This document shows positions 1 to 10,917 of a stretch of DNA of 64,000 nt, piece after piece. The stretch is taken from assembly GCF_000315625.1 (NCBI RefSeq), contig NW_005434659.1, forward strand, positions 590,181 to 654,180, written 5' to 3'. The notes below the pieces were generated by a model. It saw only the letters and a program-made list of their open reading frames with translations. It was not told where the DNA came from and ran no database searches. This DNA comes from Guillardia theta CCMP2712. Taxonomy: Eukaryota > Cryptophyceae > Pyrenomonadales > Geminigeraceae. Made by a program: the position numbers and the translations under genes. Numbering within the stretch: the first letter of the stretch is position 1; each line of letters opens with the position of its first letter.

Positions 1-249
1 GGAAACCATTTATTCAATTTCAAAGCAACGGATGTCTTGAAAGTTTTGCAGCAGACGACTTTCCGGTGTCCCCCTTTTTCCTCAAGCGCTTCAACCCCCT
101 CCCTCCCTTCTCCCCCCCCCCCCCCCCCCTTCCATCCCCCATCCCCTCCTTACTCTCACCCGTGGGGCAGCAAGTATCCCAGTAGCGCGTCCAGCGATTC
201 TCCGGGGCTAAAGCGACTCCACACGCGTCCTAAATTCCCAGTCACCACA
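1..249. other. 3' flank of the PHD gene with poly-C tract
   Basis: No gene is supported here. The stretch holds a C homopolymer at about 113-129 within a C/T-rich segment. It lies downstream of the stop of the minus-strand chromatin gene and is probably 3' UTR and intergenic DNA. Confidence 0.5.
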
Positions 250-3200
250 CTAGCAGCTCGAGAGGAGCTGGGGAGACGCCGAGGGGTCACCTGGACAAGC
301 TCCAGCTTGAGGCGGCCGGCGATTGTGCTCGCAGCTCCACAAGGATCCACTGACTGCCCAGTAGAAGTTGAGATGTCGATCGGAGCCCAGTGCCTCCTTT
401 CTCAAGCAGCCCCTGCTGCCTGTTCCTATCCCTTTCCCTCCGCTGCCTGGCACCTGCCGTGCCTCCGACGTGTTCGACACCAAACGCCATTCGCTTCCTA
501 GTTGAGACAAGCGGAGGATGCGATCGCCGACTCCTGCCTTTGCATCTGCATGTGGGAGCTGAGAAACGAGAGGCGCAACCCGGAACGTCTTGTTGGACGA
601 GTTCTGGATGACCTGCATTACCAGCCAGCTGGAGGTTTGAGGGTCCAGCACCTCCACCAGCAGCCCCTCCTGCACAAGCTTCACCTCACGAATCTTTCGC
701 ACTTCCATCCTCCGCCTTCTCGCTTGCGCCTCCAGGTTCGATGAGTACTTCGCCATGGCGAACCTGACAGCTGGAGACGAGCAGGACTCGTCGCACAGAA
801 AAGCCACGACCTTCCACCAAGCCCCCCGCGGGAGCTCCTTTCCCTCCTCCAGGTCAGACGCTAGTCCCCCCATCTCGTCAGCCACAAAGCTTCTGCGCAT
901 GAGACCTGCTGCGCGGGTCTGCCACGTGACGTTCTCGGAGGCTGAAGCAACAGGGCACTTCTCAGCACCTTCATTCTCCTCCTCCTGACTGTTAGCTCTG
1001 CTCTCCTCACTCCCTTCCTTTTGCTCTGCGCTGGTTTCGTTGAGAGGCGAGCAGAGGTCTAGCAGCCAGGCAACGACGGGAGCAGCCATGTCGGAAGAGA
1101 AGGAGGCAGCATCTTCCAGGGAGACGGAGGAGACGAAACGGAGCAACTCCTCGCCCTCGTTGCCCACGTCGAGCAAGGGAACAACCTGACTGAAGAAGGA
1201 AGTCGCCCTGAGCCAGTCGTCGGCCAGCCCAGCTATTTGCGAGCTGAAGCAGCAACCAGCAGGTGGAGAGACTTGTCTAGCTAAGCAGGAGGAGTTGTGA
1301 AGCACCAGAGGCTGATCGATGTCATCCAGCTGGACGTGATCGAGCTGCTGGGTCGAGCTCGACATCTTCAGTCTCTTGCTGCCCAGCTCTGCGCGGCGAA
1401 TTTTCTTTGCCTTCCCTCCATCAAGTGCCTTGAGCCGCTTGCTAGGCTTGAGCTTCTGCGACTCCCTTCTCTTTGTTCTGGTCATGTTGGCAGCAGAGCA
1501 TCGCTCACACGACCACACGTCCCTCTGCCATGCTGATCGGGGAAGAGGAATATCAGCAGGAATGCAAGACAGATGTAGCACGCGAGGGCAGGTGTCGCAG
1601 CAGACGACGAGCCCAAGCTTGCGGCACTTGGCGCAGTGTCGGTTGCTGTGCTTGGCCTCGATACGGAAGCGCTTTTCACGGAAGCGAGAGTACATTTCAG
1701 AGCGGTTGGAGGGGAACAAGTCGCTCTTCTCCCCGTTGATGGAAATCCATCCCATCCGCATCCACCTCACCTTGTACAAGTGCCGCTGAGTCGCCAGGTG
1801 CAGCCGCAGCCCCCGTGGGGACTCGTTGACAACCCGGCAGGGGCGACAGCCGTAGACAACCCTCTCTTCCATCCCGCTTCTCCCCTCCACCTCGTAAGCC
1901 CCGTAAATTTTCTCCCCCTCCACCTCTGCAGTGAGTGCTTCGATCCTCGCAATCTTCGCCTTGTGCTGCCCTATGTCCTTGTCGTCTTTGAGGCTGACCG
2001 ACTGGTTGCCTTCAAGCTCTTCGAGGGTGGCAGGATGAGAACGATCAGCTTGCTCATGGAGAAGATGCTGCACCGCCTCCCTCCTCTGAATCTCCGAGGA
2101 CAAGATCAGAAGCTCTTCCTCCCACTTTGGGCACACGACGGGCTTGCACATGGAAAGGTTGACGGGTTTAAGAGCCTCAGCTTCCTCCTGCCGCGACTTA
2201 GGGCTCTTGATGTCTTCAGCAACATCTGAATTCTTGAATCGCTCGCCCAACATCTCGTTGATCCCATCTTGGCTGCTGACATTCATCAGCCTGCAGAAGG
2301 CCAAGAGGTCGGCATGCTTCTGACTCTTTCTGTGCTCCTCCAGTTCTTCTCGACTGACTGATATCCCACACTCACATGACATGTTGACGAGCGACGTCGA
2401 CAATTCGGGTTCCCCAGAACTCTCCCTCACCCATGGAGCGATTCTGAGGCGCAAGTGAGATTCACAGAGCGCAGCGTCAACAGGAGGATCGGATCACCTG
2501 AACTTCTCTCCCTTCTTCGAGAGCATTGTGATGTTTCTCAACAAGTGCTCTTCCGCCTTGAGCGTTGTAAAGAATTCTTCTATGGCCTCGTCGGTCGACT
2601 TACTCGCCATGAAATTCTTTCGCTCCAGCCACGCGCCTGCAGCATCCATGATGGACTTCTTGTATATGTCGAGGACCCTGGGCTTATCCGCCAACAACTT
2701 GACCGCATTGCTGAACTTCAAGAAATTTGTGGATCGCGAGTCTAGTCCGTCGCTTTCTGCGGTGAAGTTGTGGAACTGAGTGACTAGAGACTTGAAGGGC
2801 TTGAAGTTTCGTTTGCTGGTGGAGATCAGCTCGAAGGTACCGAAGCAGATGGCCTGCTGGCGTCTCTTCTTCTCCTTCTTTACCTTGTCACTCGCTCGGA
2901 TCGTCACGGCTGGCCATGGTGGCAGCGAGTCCGTGAGGACCCAGGCGAACGAGCCCTTCCTCAAGGCGTCATCCTTGGGTGCTGCTGGAGGTCTGCTGAA
3001 CAGGTTGCGATCCACAGCGAGGAAGCAGCAAGGGTCAGCAGTGGGACAAGGCAAGAAGCACAAGGAGGCGTTGCTGAGATCAGAGCTGCCAACCCATGAT
3101 CTCAGTCGGCAGCTTCGGGAGGGTGTGCAGACTCGAGTCAAGTCAAGTTGCAATGGAGCAAGGATGAGACTGACAGCAAAGGACCTGAGCATGTCAGGAG

Positions 3201-3963
3201 ATCTTCTCATCTTATAGATAGAAAGAAGGTCCTTCCACCTCCCCCAGCCGACGATCTCCATACCTCTCAACACCTTGTATTTCTCCGAGCTAGAGAAAGG
3301 TTCCATCCTGGGTTCCAGTGCGGTCCTGGACTTCTTTGCCTTCTTCTTCAACTTCTTCGGCGGCGATTTAGACTGGGCCAGGGGAGACTGAGGTGCCTGC
3401 ACAAGCTTTCTGCTGCTTCCCATTGACTTCAAGAACCTCCACTGAGCGTCGAGGGCGGCTGGGTCACGGCCTTTGAGGAGGCATCCATATCCAGAGCTAT
3501 TCAGAATGGCATGCCAATTGGTTCCAAAAGTGCTTACCGCTCGAAAGAGAGCATCGTTCTCTACCATATTCCACGAGGAGGCCATAGGTTGTGAATGTGA
3601 ACTCTGCCACATGCTTTCCCGTGGATTGAAAAACCTCCTTTGGAACATTTGCAACCTCTCGTGTATGGAGGAGACATCGTTCTTCTGAGGCGATCGAAAC
3701 AAGTGCAGCGGTCGGAGATTCAGAGCGGCAGCTTCGTTCACATCCTCCCTTCCCTTCACTCGAAATCCTGCCAAGATCGAACTCGCTGGCTGCGATGCTG
3801 GAACCTGAATCTGCTGGGTTATTTCTGGAAGGAGAAAGCCAACTCCCGCGGGGTGAAGGTTGCAGGAAGGAAGCAGCAGTGTGAGGAGGAGGAGGAGGAG
3901 GTGAAGGTGAAGGGAGAGGTGACATGAGGCAGCAGGCGACGAACCCCCCCTCACCCTCCTCAT
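250..3963 (-). CDS. Chromatin reader with SANT-like, PWWP-like and PHD domains
   Basis: Two long open frames join through a 54-nt GT-AG intron (2497-2444) that keeps frame (...GEKF-R-IAPW...), giving 1219 codons from the ATG at 3963. In order: two Myb/SANT-like segments (WNMVENDALFRAV near residue 140 and a WGRWKDLLSIY segment), a PWWP-like segment (LPPWPAV, later FGTF and KPF), a C2H2-like finger (CECG...HRKSQKH), a second finger (CRPC...H...H), a PHD finger with complete Cys4-His-Cys3 spacing (CAKC, CCDTC, LHLSC, CERC), and a C-terminal Tudor/Agenet-like stretch (VEVLDPQTSSWLVMQV). PHD and PWWP modules read histone marks, so a nuclear chromatin role is inferred. The segment 3184-2993 has GT-AG ends and may be a further in-frame intron. 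An upstream in-frame ATG at 4110 would translate the promoter motif and is disfavoured. The extreme C-terminus is low-complexity and may be spliced differently. Confidence 0.75.
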
Positions 3964-4282
3964 CGCATTCCATCCATCATCCCGGCCATGCTTTTTTGTC
4001 TCTCCCTTTTTGCCCGTTAAATTCCGTTGCACCATATCGTTACACAGACCGTTTGAATAACCGTTACAGAAACGTTGCATTTGAGAGCTAAACACGATGG
4101 GGTGGGTCATACCAGTATAATATGAGGGGGTAGTCAGAGACTAAGTCAACCAAGAGACTGCCAGCTCGACAGTCCTGACCCCCACCCCCTAGATATGTTG
4201 TGGTATCCTCATACTACCCCCTGTCTACTATGGTCCAGTACCGGGTCCTTCACCACCCCCTTGGAGGCTAACTTCCTCTGCC
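3964..4282. promoter_or_regulatory. Bidirectional promoter of the PHD gene and PDI
   Basis: This 319-bp spacer separates two divergent genes. At 4014-4078 it carries six copies of a YCGTTR-like core (CCGTTA 4014, CCGTTG 4024, TCGTTAC 4037, CCGTTT 4049, CCGTTAC 4061, ACGTTGC 4072), which resemble Myb-binding (MSA-like, AACGG) sites. A TATAATAT run lies near 4115 and a GGGGTAGT element at about 4128-4135, with its complement ACTACCCC near 4213. Function is inferred. Confidence 0.55.
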
Positions 4283-6151
4283 ATGCGCGCGCTGCTGATC
4301 TTGCTGGTGGTGGGGTTGGTTGGGGTGAGCAGGGGACAAGAAGACGTGGACGAGCGAGACGTCATCGACTTGACTCCCTCCAACTTCGACCAGACCATCG
4401 CCAAGTACCCCAACATCCTCGTCGAATTCTACGCGCCGTGGTGCGGTGAGTGCCGAGGCTCTGTCGTCGCAAGTTTTGGAGCATGCTGAATGTTGTTACA
4501 GGACACTGCAAGCAGCTGAAGCCGCATTATGCGAAGGCGGCAACTAAGCTCAAGAAAGAACACCCAGAGGTTGCTCTGGCCAAGGTTGATGCTGGTGAGA
4601 GTCGTTGGTAAATTTAGGCTGTGCTCTTGACCTGGTCGCAATAGACGCGCACAAGGAACTCGGCACAAAGTTCGGAGTGCGCGGTTTCCCCACATTGAAG
4701 TGGTTTGTCAACGGTGAGCCAACCGACTACGAGGGAGGTAGAACAGATGATGCCATCGTGACGTGGATCAAGAAGCGCATGGGACCAGCAGCAGTGCAAC
4801 TGAACGAGACCTCACATCTTGATGACTTCAAGAACAAAGCCGAGGTGGTGGTTGTCGGGTTTTTGAACTCGAAGGAAGGAGATGCTTGGAAAGAGTTCGA
4901 GAAGGTTGCAAAGAAGATGGACGATGTTGAATTCGGAGTATCACATGAGAAAAGCGTGCACGAACATGCAAAGCAGAAGGGTGGAGATGTGGTATTGTAC
5001 AAGAAGTTTAGCGGAGATGCTGAGCACGAAGCTGTCGTGTACAGTGGTGCTATGAATGCAGCCGACATTGAAAGCTGGATTGGAATACATCAGTTGCCTT
5101 TTGTCGTTGAATTTTCTGCTGCAACTTCTGGCAAGATCTTTGGAAGCCCGATCAAGTCGCAAGTTCTTCTCTTTTGCGACGTTGGATCTTCATCTTGCGA
5201 AGAAGCAATCAAGACTTTCAAGGAAAATGCTAAGGCGAACTATGGAAAGATTATTGCAGTTCTGGTCAGAAACGAGAACGACAATGTCTTGAACTACTTC
5301 GGAGTAGACAAAGAGGAGACTCCTTGCGTGTTTATCGCCAAGAGTCCTTCACCAGGCGAGAAAGGAATGTCCAAGTATAAGGGTCCAACCAAGGATACCT
5401 TGACGAAAGATGGAGAACTAGCGAAGTTCTTGAGCAGTTATCTCAACGGAGAGTTGAAGCCGCACAGGAAGTCCGAGAAGCTTCCCGCTAACGTGGTTGA
5501 TGAGCATGGAGTGACTACTCTCGTCGGGGCCAACTTTGATGAGATTGTCATGGATCCCTCTAAGGACGTGCTTGTCGAATTTTATGCCCCCTGGTTCAAT
5601 CGCAATTGTCTTGGAAAGCTATAGCTGAGTTTGAGCAGGTGCGGTCATTGCAAACAACTGGCACCCATCTATGATAAGCTCGGCAAAGAGTTTCAAGATA
5701 TCGACAGGTTTCAGTCTCATTGTGTACAAGATCGATTCTGATATTTCGTGTAGTGTCGTGATTGCAAAGATGGATGCAACAGCAAACGATCCTCCATCGA
5801 ATATCGACGTGCAGGTGAAATTTGGATGAGTCTGCTTGCATTTCGTTTTCGTTGTCTTGAGCAGCCGATAATTTCTTTCTTGATAATAGGGATTCCCAAC
5901 TATAAAGTTCTTCAAAGCCACTGATAAAACCTCAATGGATTACAACGGCGATAGGTGTGCGAGGACGTGTCTTCCTCTTTCAAAATCTCAAGCTTTCGCG
6001 CAGGACTGTGAAGGGATTCCGAAAATTTATCAAGCAGAATGCCGGTATGTTTGCTATGTTTTGACATTTTGTGGTGGCTAAAAGGGCTGAAGGTACCAAC
6101 TTCGAGCTTAAGAAGAAGGGAAAGAAGAAGGCAGCTGAGAAGGAGCTCTAG
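4283..6151 (+). CDS. PDI: Protein disulfide isomerase (a-b-b'-a')
   Basis: Eight exons: 4283-4445, 4502-4594, 4645-5593, 5639-5707, 5754-5814, 5890-5954, 6004-6044, 6093-6151. They total 1500 nt, encoding 499 aa, the usual length of PDI. A signal peptide ([18 protein letters not shown]) is followed by thioredoxin domain a with WCGHCK (about residues 53-58), b and b' domains, and domain a' with a second WCGHCK (about 402-407). Both active sites are restored exactly by splicing (introns of 56 and 45 nt fall inside the motif). The C-terminus is Lys-rich and ends in EKEL, a non-canonical form of the KDEL ER-retrieval signal. The enzyme oxidises and isomerises disulfides in the ER lumen, fitting the many Cys-rich secretory proteins encoded nearby. 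It converges with the DUF1995 gene. Confidence 0.95.
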
Positions 6152-6382
6152 AGTTGGACGATGGTGGTTTTGTAGTATGCACACTTTATAAGGTGAGAGC
6201 ATGACCACAAATTGTGGTGTCCAAATTTATTGAAAGAAAGAAAAAGGATTGGGAAAGCCACCAGAGCTTTCTGTTGCCTCCTGCAATACATCCAGAGTCA
6301 TCAAGACGGACAACGAACAGAAATCCTACCTTCTCCTTGCGCAGGGCAACGTCTATAACTTCCGTAGACGGCTGTGATCGAG

Positions 6383-7493
6383 TCATTCAGCGTGCAAGTG
6401 CCTGCGCTTATGCACCTTCTGCGAGCTTCTATACAGAACCTTCGGGGGTCCAATTTTGCGCGGCATGGCGACAACCCAATCACCCTACAGCAGTCAACAC
6501 AAAGTGCACTTGTGAGGCAAATCACCGGGAAGGCACGAAAGAGAACGCCTCCGTTCCAACTCGGGGACGGCGACGGCCTAAGATGGTACACGCGCTCGAA
6601 TTCGTTGAGGAAAAAGTTGCGCTTGGATATGTTAGCATGGATTGCAGGAAGAGAAAGGGAAGCAAGAGGAATGAAAAGGGGGAGGGAGAAGAGGGGAGGG
6701 AGGAGGAAGAAGGAGTCAAACTCACCTGCGACTCACTCTCATAATTCAATTCGTCAAGACGAGCGTTGGCAAGGATGACAAGACAGCCCATTCCAACCTC
6801 CGAGCAGATCTGCTCGAGCGCCTTTAGATCTTTGACACTGGGGCTGACGACGATAAGAACTTCAGTTCCTTCAGGTATCGCACTGGTCTTGGCCTTCACA
6901 GCAGTTCCCTTCACACTCGCTCCGAACCCTCCTCCTCCCGCTCTTGCCGGTCTCTTGTTCTGCTTGGAGTCCAACACGATGACCTTCCCAGCAAACGCTC
7001 CTGCCCATCTCTTCGTCGCCTTGTTTGCCTGAGGTGAGTCCATGAAAGCAACAACAAGATTCTGTTCTATCTCTGTTCCCCTGAACATCTCCACCATTGC
7101 TCGCGCCAGCTCTCGATCTGACGCTTGAGCATCATCCTGCATTACCATAGGAACCTCGGAGTCTGTCGCTGTTTTTCTTCCTTCCACTCCGATGTTGGAT
7201 CCGTAGGGAAACTCAATGTCCATCCTACTGCATTTGCTTGACAGAGCTGCCTGCATTGCGTCTCGAAGCTGCTGCAATGAGTCTTTGATGTTCTTCGGCA
7301 AGTTTTCGGACATGTACACTCGGGTGAATGAACGTTGAGGGGTGGGGAGAGGAGGATATTGGTAGTATGAGCTTACGGAGTGGAAGCGAGTGAGGAGACA
7401 AGGCTTGAGGAGTTGAGGGATGAAGCCTCTCACGTGGGTACAGACCGACAGCATGACTAGGAGCCAGCGCATGACGGCCGCCATTTTCTGCAT
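6383..7493 (-). CDS. Plastid-targeted DUF1995 protein (LPA3-like)
   Basis: Three exons (7493-6726, 6621-6526, 6484-6383) with introns of 104 and 41 nt encode 321 aa. The ATG at 7493 starts a signal peptide (LLVMLSVCTHVRG) followed by FIPQLLKP and a basic, Ser/Pro-rich stretch, a typical bipartite presequence for a complex red plastid. The mature part shows the DUF1995 pattern: LPKNIKDSLQQLRDAM at the start, DIEFPYG, then NLVVAFMD, PEGTEVLIVVSPS, an FERVYHLRP element and FRAFPGDWVVAMP near the end. The last two appear only after removing both introns. The family includes Arabidopsis LPA3, involved in photosystem II accumulation; a plastid role here is inferred. The 3' end lies 231 bp from the PDI stop, convergent. 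Confidence 0.85.
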
Positions 7494-7610
7494 TGAGGCG
7501 ATCAGCTTGTAGAGTTTCCCCAAACTGAATTAGCCGGGCTCACTTTTTACAAGGGGCTACCAAACCCAGTCCAGAACTAAACGAGAAGATGGAAATGTCC
7601 AGACAACAGA

Positions 7611-8260
7611 TGCTCTGGTGTAGCGGTATGACGATATGCTCTAGTATAGCGGTATGACGATATGCTCTAGTATAGCGGTATGACGATATGCTCTAGTGTA
7701 GCGGTATGACGATATGCTCTAGTATAGCGGTATGACGATATGCTCTAGTGTAGCGGTATGACGATATGCTCTAGTGTAGCGGTATGACGATATGCTCTAG
7801 TGTAGCGGTATGACGATATGCTCTAGTGTAGCGGTATGACGATATGCTCTAGTGTAGCGGTATGACGATATGCTCTAGTGTAGCGGTATGACGATATGCT
7901 CTAGTGTAGCGGTATGACGATATGCTCTAGTGTAGCGGTATGACGATATGCTCTAGTGTAGCGGTATGACGATATGCTCTAGTGTAGCGGTATGACGATA
8001 TGCTCTAGTGTAGCGGTATGACGATATGCTCTAGTGTAGCGGTATGACGATATGCTCTAGTGTAGCGGTATGACGATATGCTCTAGTGTAGCGGTATGAC
8101 GATATGCTCTAGTGTAGCGGTATGACGATATGCTCTAGTGTAGCGGTATGACGATATGCTCTAGTGTAGCGGTATGACGATATGCTCTAGTGTAGCGGTA
8201 TGACGATATGCTCTAGTGTAGCGGTATGACGATATGCTCTAGTGTAGTCGTATGACGATA
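7611..8260. repeat. 26-bp tandem repeat, 25 copies
   Basis: Exactly 650 bp, or 25 head-to-tail units of 26 bp beginning TGCTCTAGTGTAGCGG and ending TATGACGATA. Copies are almost identical. The first has CTCTGG, copies 2, 3 and 5 have AGTATA instead of AGTGTA, and the last has GTAGTCG. It fills the spacer between two divergent gene starts (7493 minus, 8321 plus). There are no spacers between units, so it is not a CRISPR array. Confidence 0.98.
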
Positions 8261-8320
8261 TGGCAGCTCGAACTATGCTTGAGGATCAAGCATATTTTTT
8301 GATTAAATCTTTACTGCCAA

Positions 8321-10502
8321 ATGAATCATGTGGAAAGAGGCAGTGAAGATGTGTTCACTCGTGGCTGGATGCAGGGGCTCTACGGAATGGCAGAAGAATT
8401 CTCATCGTTGGAGGTTCACTGTCAATCAATCAAGTGATAACTGGTGGCTTGACCACTTTTCAGGCTGAGCTCTTGGACGCTGCAAGGGCGGGAAACGAGG
8501 AATATATAGTTGCGCTGCTGAAGGACGTCGGGAAGGTAAGCTTTAGGAACGGGCATGACTCGCACTGACGTATTTGCAGTTGCATCACTTATGGCAGGTA
8601 AATAACCCTCGTTTGTCTCAGAATGTAGGTGACAGTTTGAAGCCAAACGGAATTCAACGAGCAGCCATTGACAAGGCAGCACAAGAGTATGCGAGAGGCT
8701 CCTGCTGTTGCTGGGCTGAGACTCCAGGCAGAGTTCTGGGACGAAAGAGGGAAGAAGGAGAAGTTGACGACATGCGGGTATTCCTGCACGTCAAATTCGC
8801 TGACTCTGAACTCGGAGCATCTGCCAGGAGACTTCCGTAGGCAGTACGAAAACAGGCGAGCGAGAGAGGCTCCTCAAGGGCTACATGGTCTCCTCAGTGA
8901 ACGAATGGGGAGCAGATCAGACCAGAATCCTCTTGGTGGGTGGATGCAAGCGAGGCTCTCCCCCCTCGCTCATGAGCTCCTGTGATGTTTGCGATCAGTT
9001 GACCAATCAAGCGATACATCGAGTCAAGTTCGATTTTCACCGCGACAAGGTGGTCAAGTGGCATACTGATAGGTTCGACGAGATTCTCAGAGTATAGTAT
9101 TACTTGTGTGGTGCAGGGCAAACAAGTGATCATGCTTCAGGTGGAGTATGGCAACTTTCAGGCAGCCAGCTCATCCTTGACTACAATGTTTCTCCGCCAC
9201 GAGATCGAAGACCAGCAAGGGTTGTCATGCTTTATATTTCCTCTGTGATCAAGCTTTTCTAGTTTCCGAATATTTACTGTGAAAAGAGATGGAAAACCAA
9301 GTATCAACGATGTACGTGGTTTGCTGCTGATCATGAATGATGTGTGACAGACTGTCTCAGATTGTTGCTGAAGAACGGTGACGACGCGTCTCACATGCTA
9401 TCTCCTCATTATGGTTTAGGGCGGGTAAAGCACAAGACTCGCTCACGCCCATGGAATATTTTCGTAACCCAACGAGATCTTCCCTTGAATTCAAACTGAA
9501 AGTCGTTCAGGTGAATATCGAGCCTTGCTGGCGGAGTCGGAGCCCTGGAAGGTCATCAGGTAGAAGGAGCATTGGCGACCACTCACTAAGATCTCAGGAA
9601 GAAGTCTTTATGCTTGAGTTCATCGCCGCTTTGCAGGTCAGAGTCTCCACTCTCAGTCAAAATGTTCACAAGCCTGGCGCAGGCAGTGAAGGTGTTGAGG
9701 AAGGCAAAGTTTGAGGTCCGCCTCGCCAAGGTTGGGCAGTCGCGATAGGAGGCGGGGGCATGAGCTTACCTGCAGATGATCAAGTCGATGCCCGGGGGAT
9801 TCTTCTCTGTGCTGCATAATTTGAACCGAAGGTCAGTGACTCGGAGGCTCCACAGCCGCCACATGCTGAGACTCAGGCTTACTGAGCTCTGCCCGACCCT
9901 CTCAGGCGACAACATGGCTCCTGCTGAAGCCTCCTGTCGATTCTTAAGTTCGCGCAATGAAGCATTCATGACATCCACTCTGTCCGATCATGATGGTAGT
10001 AGACTCAGTACGGCGCTGGGTAGTCACGAGTCAAGGGGGAATCCGGGAGGACTGCCGGGAGGAGGCAGTCATCATTGCACAGGCTGAATTAATCATCCTT
10101 CAACCTGGTCGCCGCCTTGCTGCCATGGCGATTTCCTGCAAACTCACCCACCCCCTCTCGAAAAGGTACCCCTCAAATATCATACAAATATACCGGTACT
10201 AGACCTTTTTATTGCGAGTTCCACCTCCGTGACCTGAGCCTGAGGCAGGCCTGAGGCCCCGGGTCAGCGAATGGGGGGATGAGGGCACAGCGCCGGATTT
10301 AGCAAGGAGGGCAATGTGGACGAGCTTGTATGTTGCGCCGGCGGCGTTGGGGGACTACTGCGACTCTAGCGGATGCTTGCCTGGGCAAGTTCCTCTCCCA
10401 GGCCTGAAAGCCACAGGAGTTCTTGATAAGCAAGCCACCTCCACTATGCAGCAGGTGAGCTTTGAGACCAAGACGGTGGAGACGATTCGAGAGGTTCATT
10501 AA
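8321..10502 (+). CDS. Ankyrin-like multi-exon gene (model incomplete)
   Basis: The first two exons are well supported: 8321-8413 (ATG, MNHVERGSEDVFTRGW...) and 8464-8535, joined in phase 0. Exon 2 reads AELLDAARAGNEEYIVALL, a typical ankyrin helix pair. A later exon near 9353-9415 reads DCLRLLLKNGDDASHMLS, a second ankyrin-like unit. An exon near 9421-9511 follows it (GKAQDSLTPMEYF). Between them, 8840-9097 contains a Cys-containing open stretch (SCDVCDQL) that may be a separate exon. Further open stretches lie at about 9634-9746 and 9776-10160, and a last one at about 10296-10502 ends in REVH-stop. I could not connect all middle exons in frame, so whether this is one gene or two is unknown. 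Function is not assigned beyond ankyrin-type protein binding. Confidence 0.5.
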
Positions 10503-10917
10503 GAAAATCTTGGGATGTTGCGTATTTAAAGTTATCTTACCACCTCAAGAGTTTGTAGGGGCTCTTGAAACCATATTAGGGATGATTTGCTTGATGTAGG
10601 AGTGTTCTTTGTTTAATCGGTTGTACCTCCTCCTTTTCAAATCTTTTTGCGATGCTCGTGTTCACTTCGTGCTGATCTGCGTTTCAGGTTTTGCAACTGG
10701 CTCGTGCTTGCAAACGAGGTGAGGCTCCGACGAGCGAATGCACATAGATTTTATCTTGCAGCTCTTGCGAACATGATATGTTTCCTTAGGATATTTTAAA
10801 CATTTTAGTTGACTCATCAATTTTTCCCGTAAGAAGGAATTTTATTTTGCTCATGACGCAAACATGTAAAACTTGACATGATTGCTTAACCACCATGCCT
10901 TGTCTCTGCCCCTTCTC
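10503..10917. other. AT-rich intergenic spacer
   Basis: This is convergent 3' flank between the ankyrin-like gene and the TLC gene. I see no coding potential, repeat array or RNA gene in it. Confidence 0.5.

Noticed and set aside
1636-2229. 197-aa plus-strand frame
   Set aside because: Antisense shadow of the PHD-finger exon, which has complete zinc ligands on the minus strand.
3830-3963. Signal peptide on the chromatin protein (run of Leu after MRRVRGG)
   Set aside because: The Leu run is encoded by a GAGGAGGAGG microsatellite and the rest of the protein is nuclear in character.
4110-4110. ATG at 4110 as start of the chromatin gene
   Set aside because: It would translate the CCGTT promoter module that recurs near 44630, so the ATG at 3963 is preferred.
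7611-8260. Possible CRISPR array
   Set aside because: The 26-bp units are contiguous without spacers and the host is eukaryotic.
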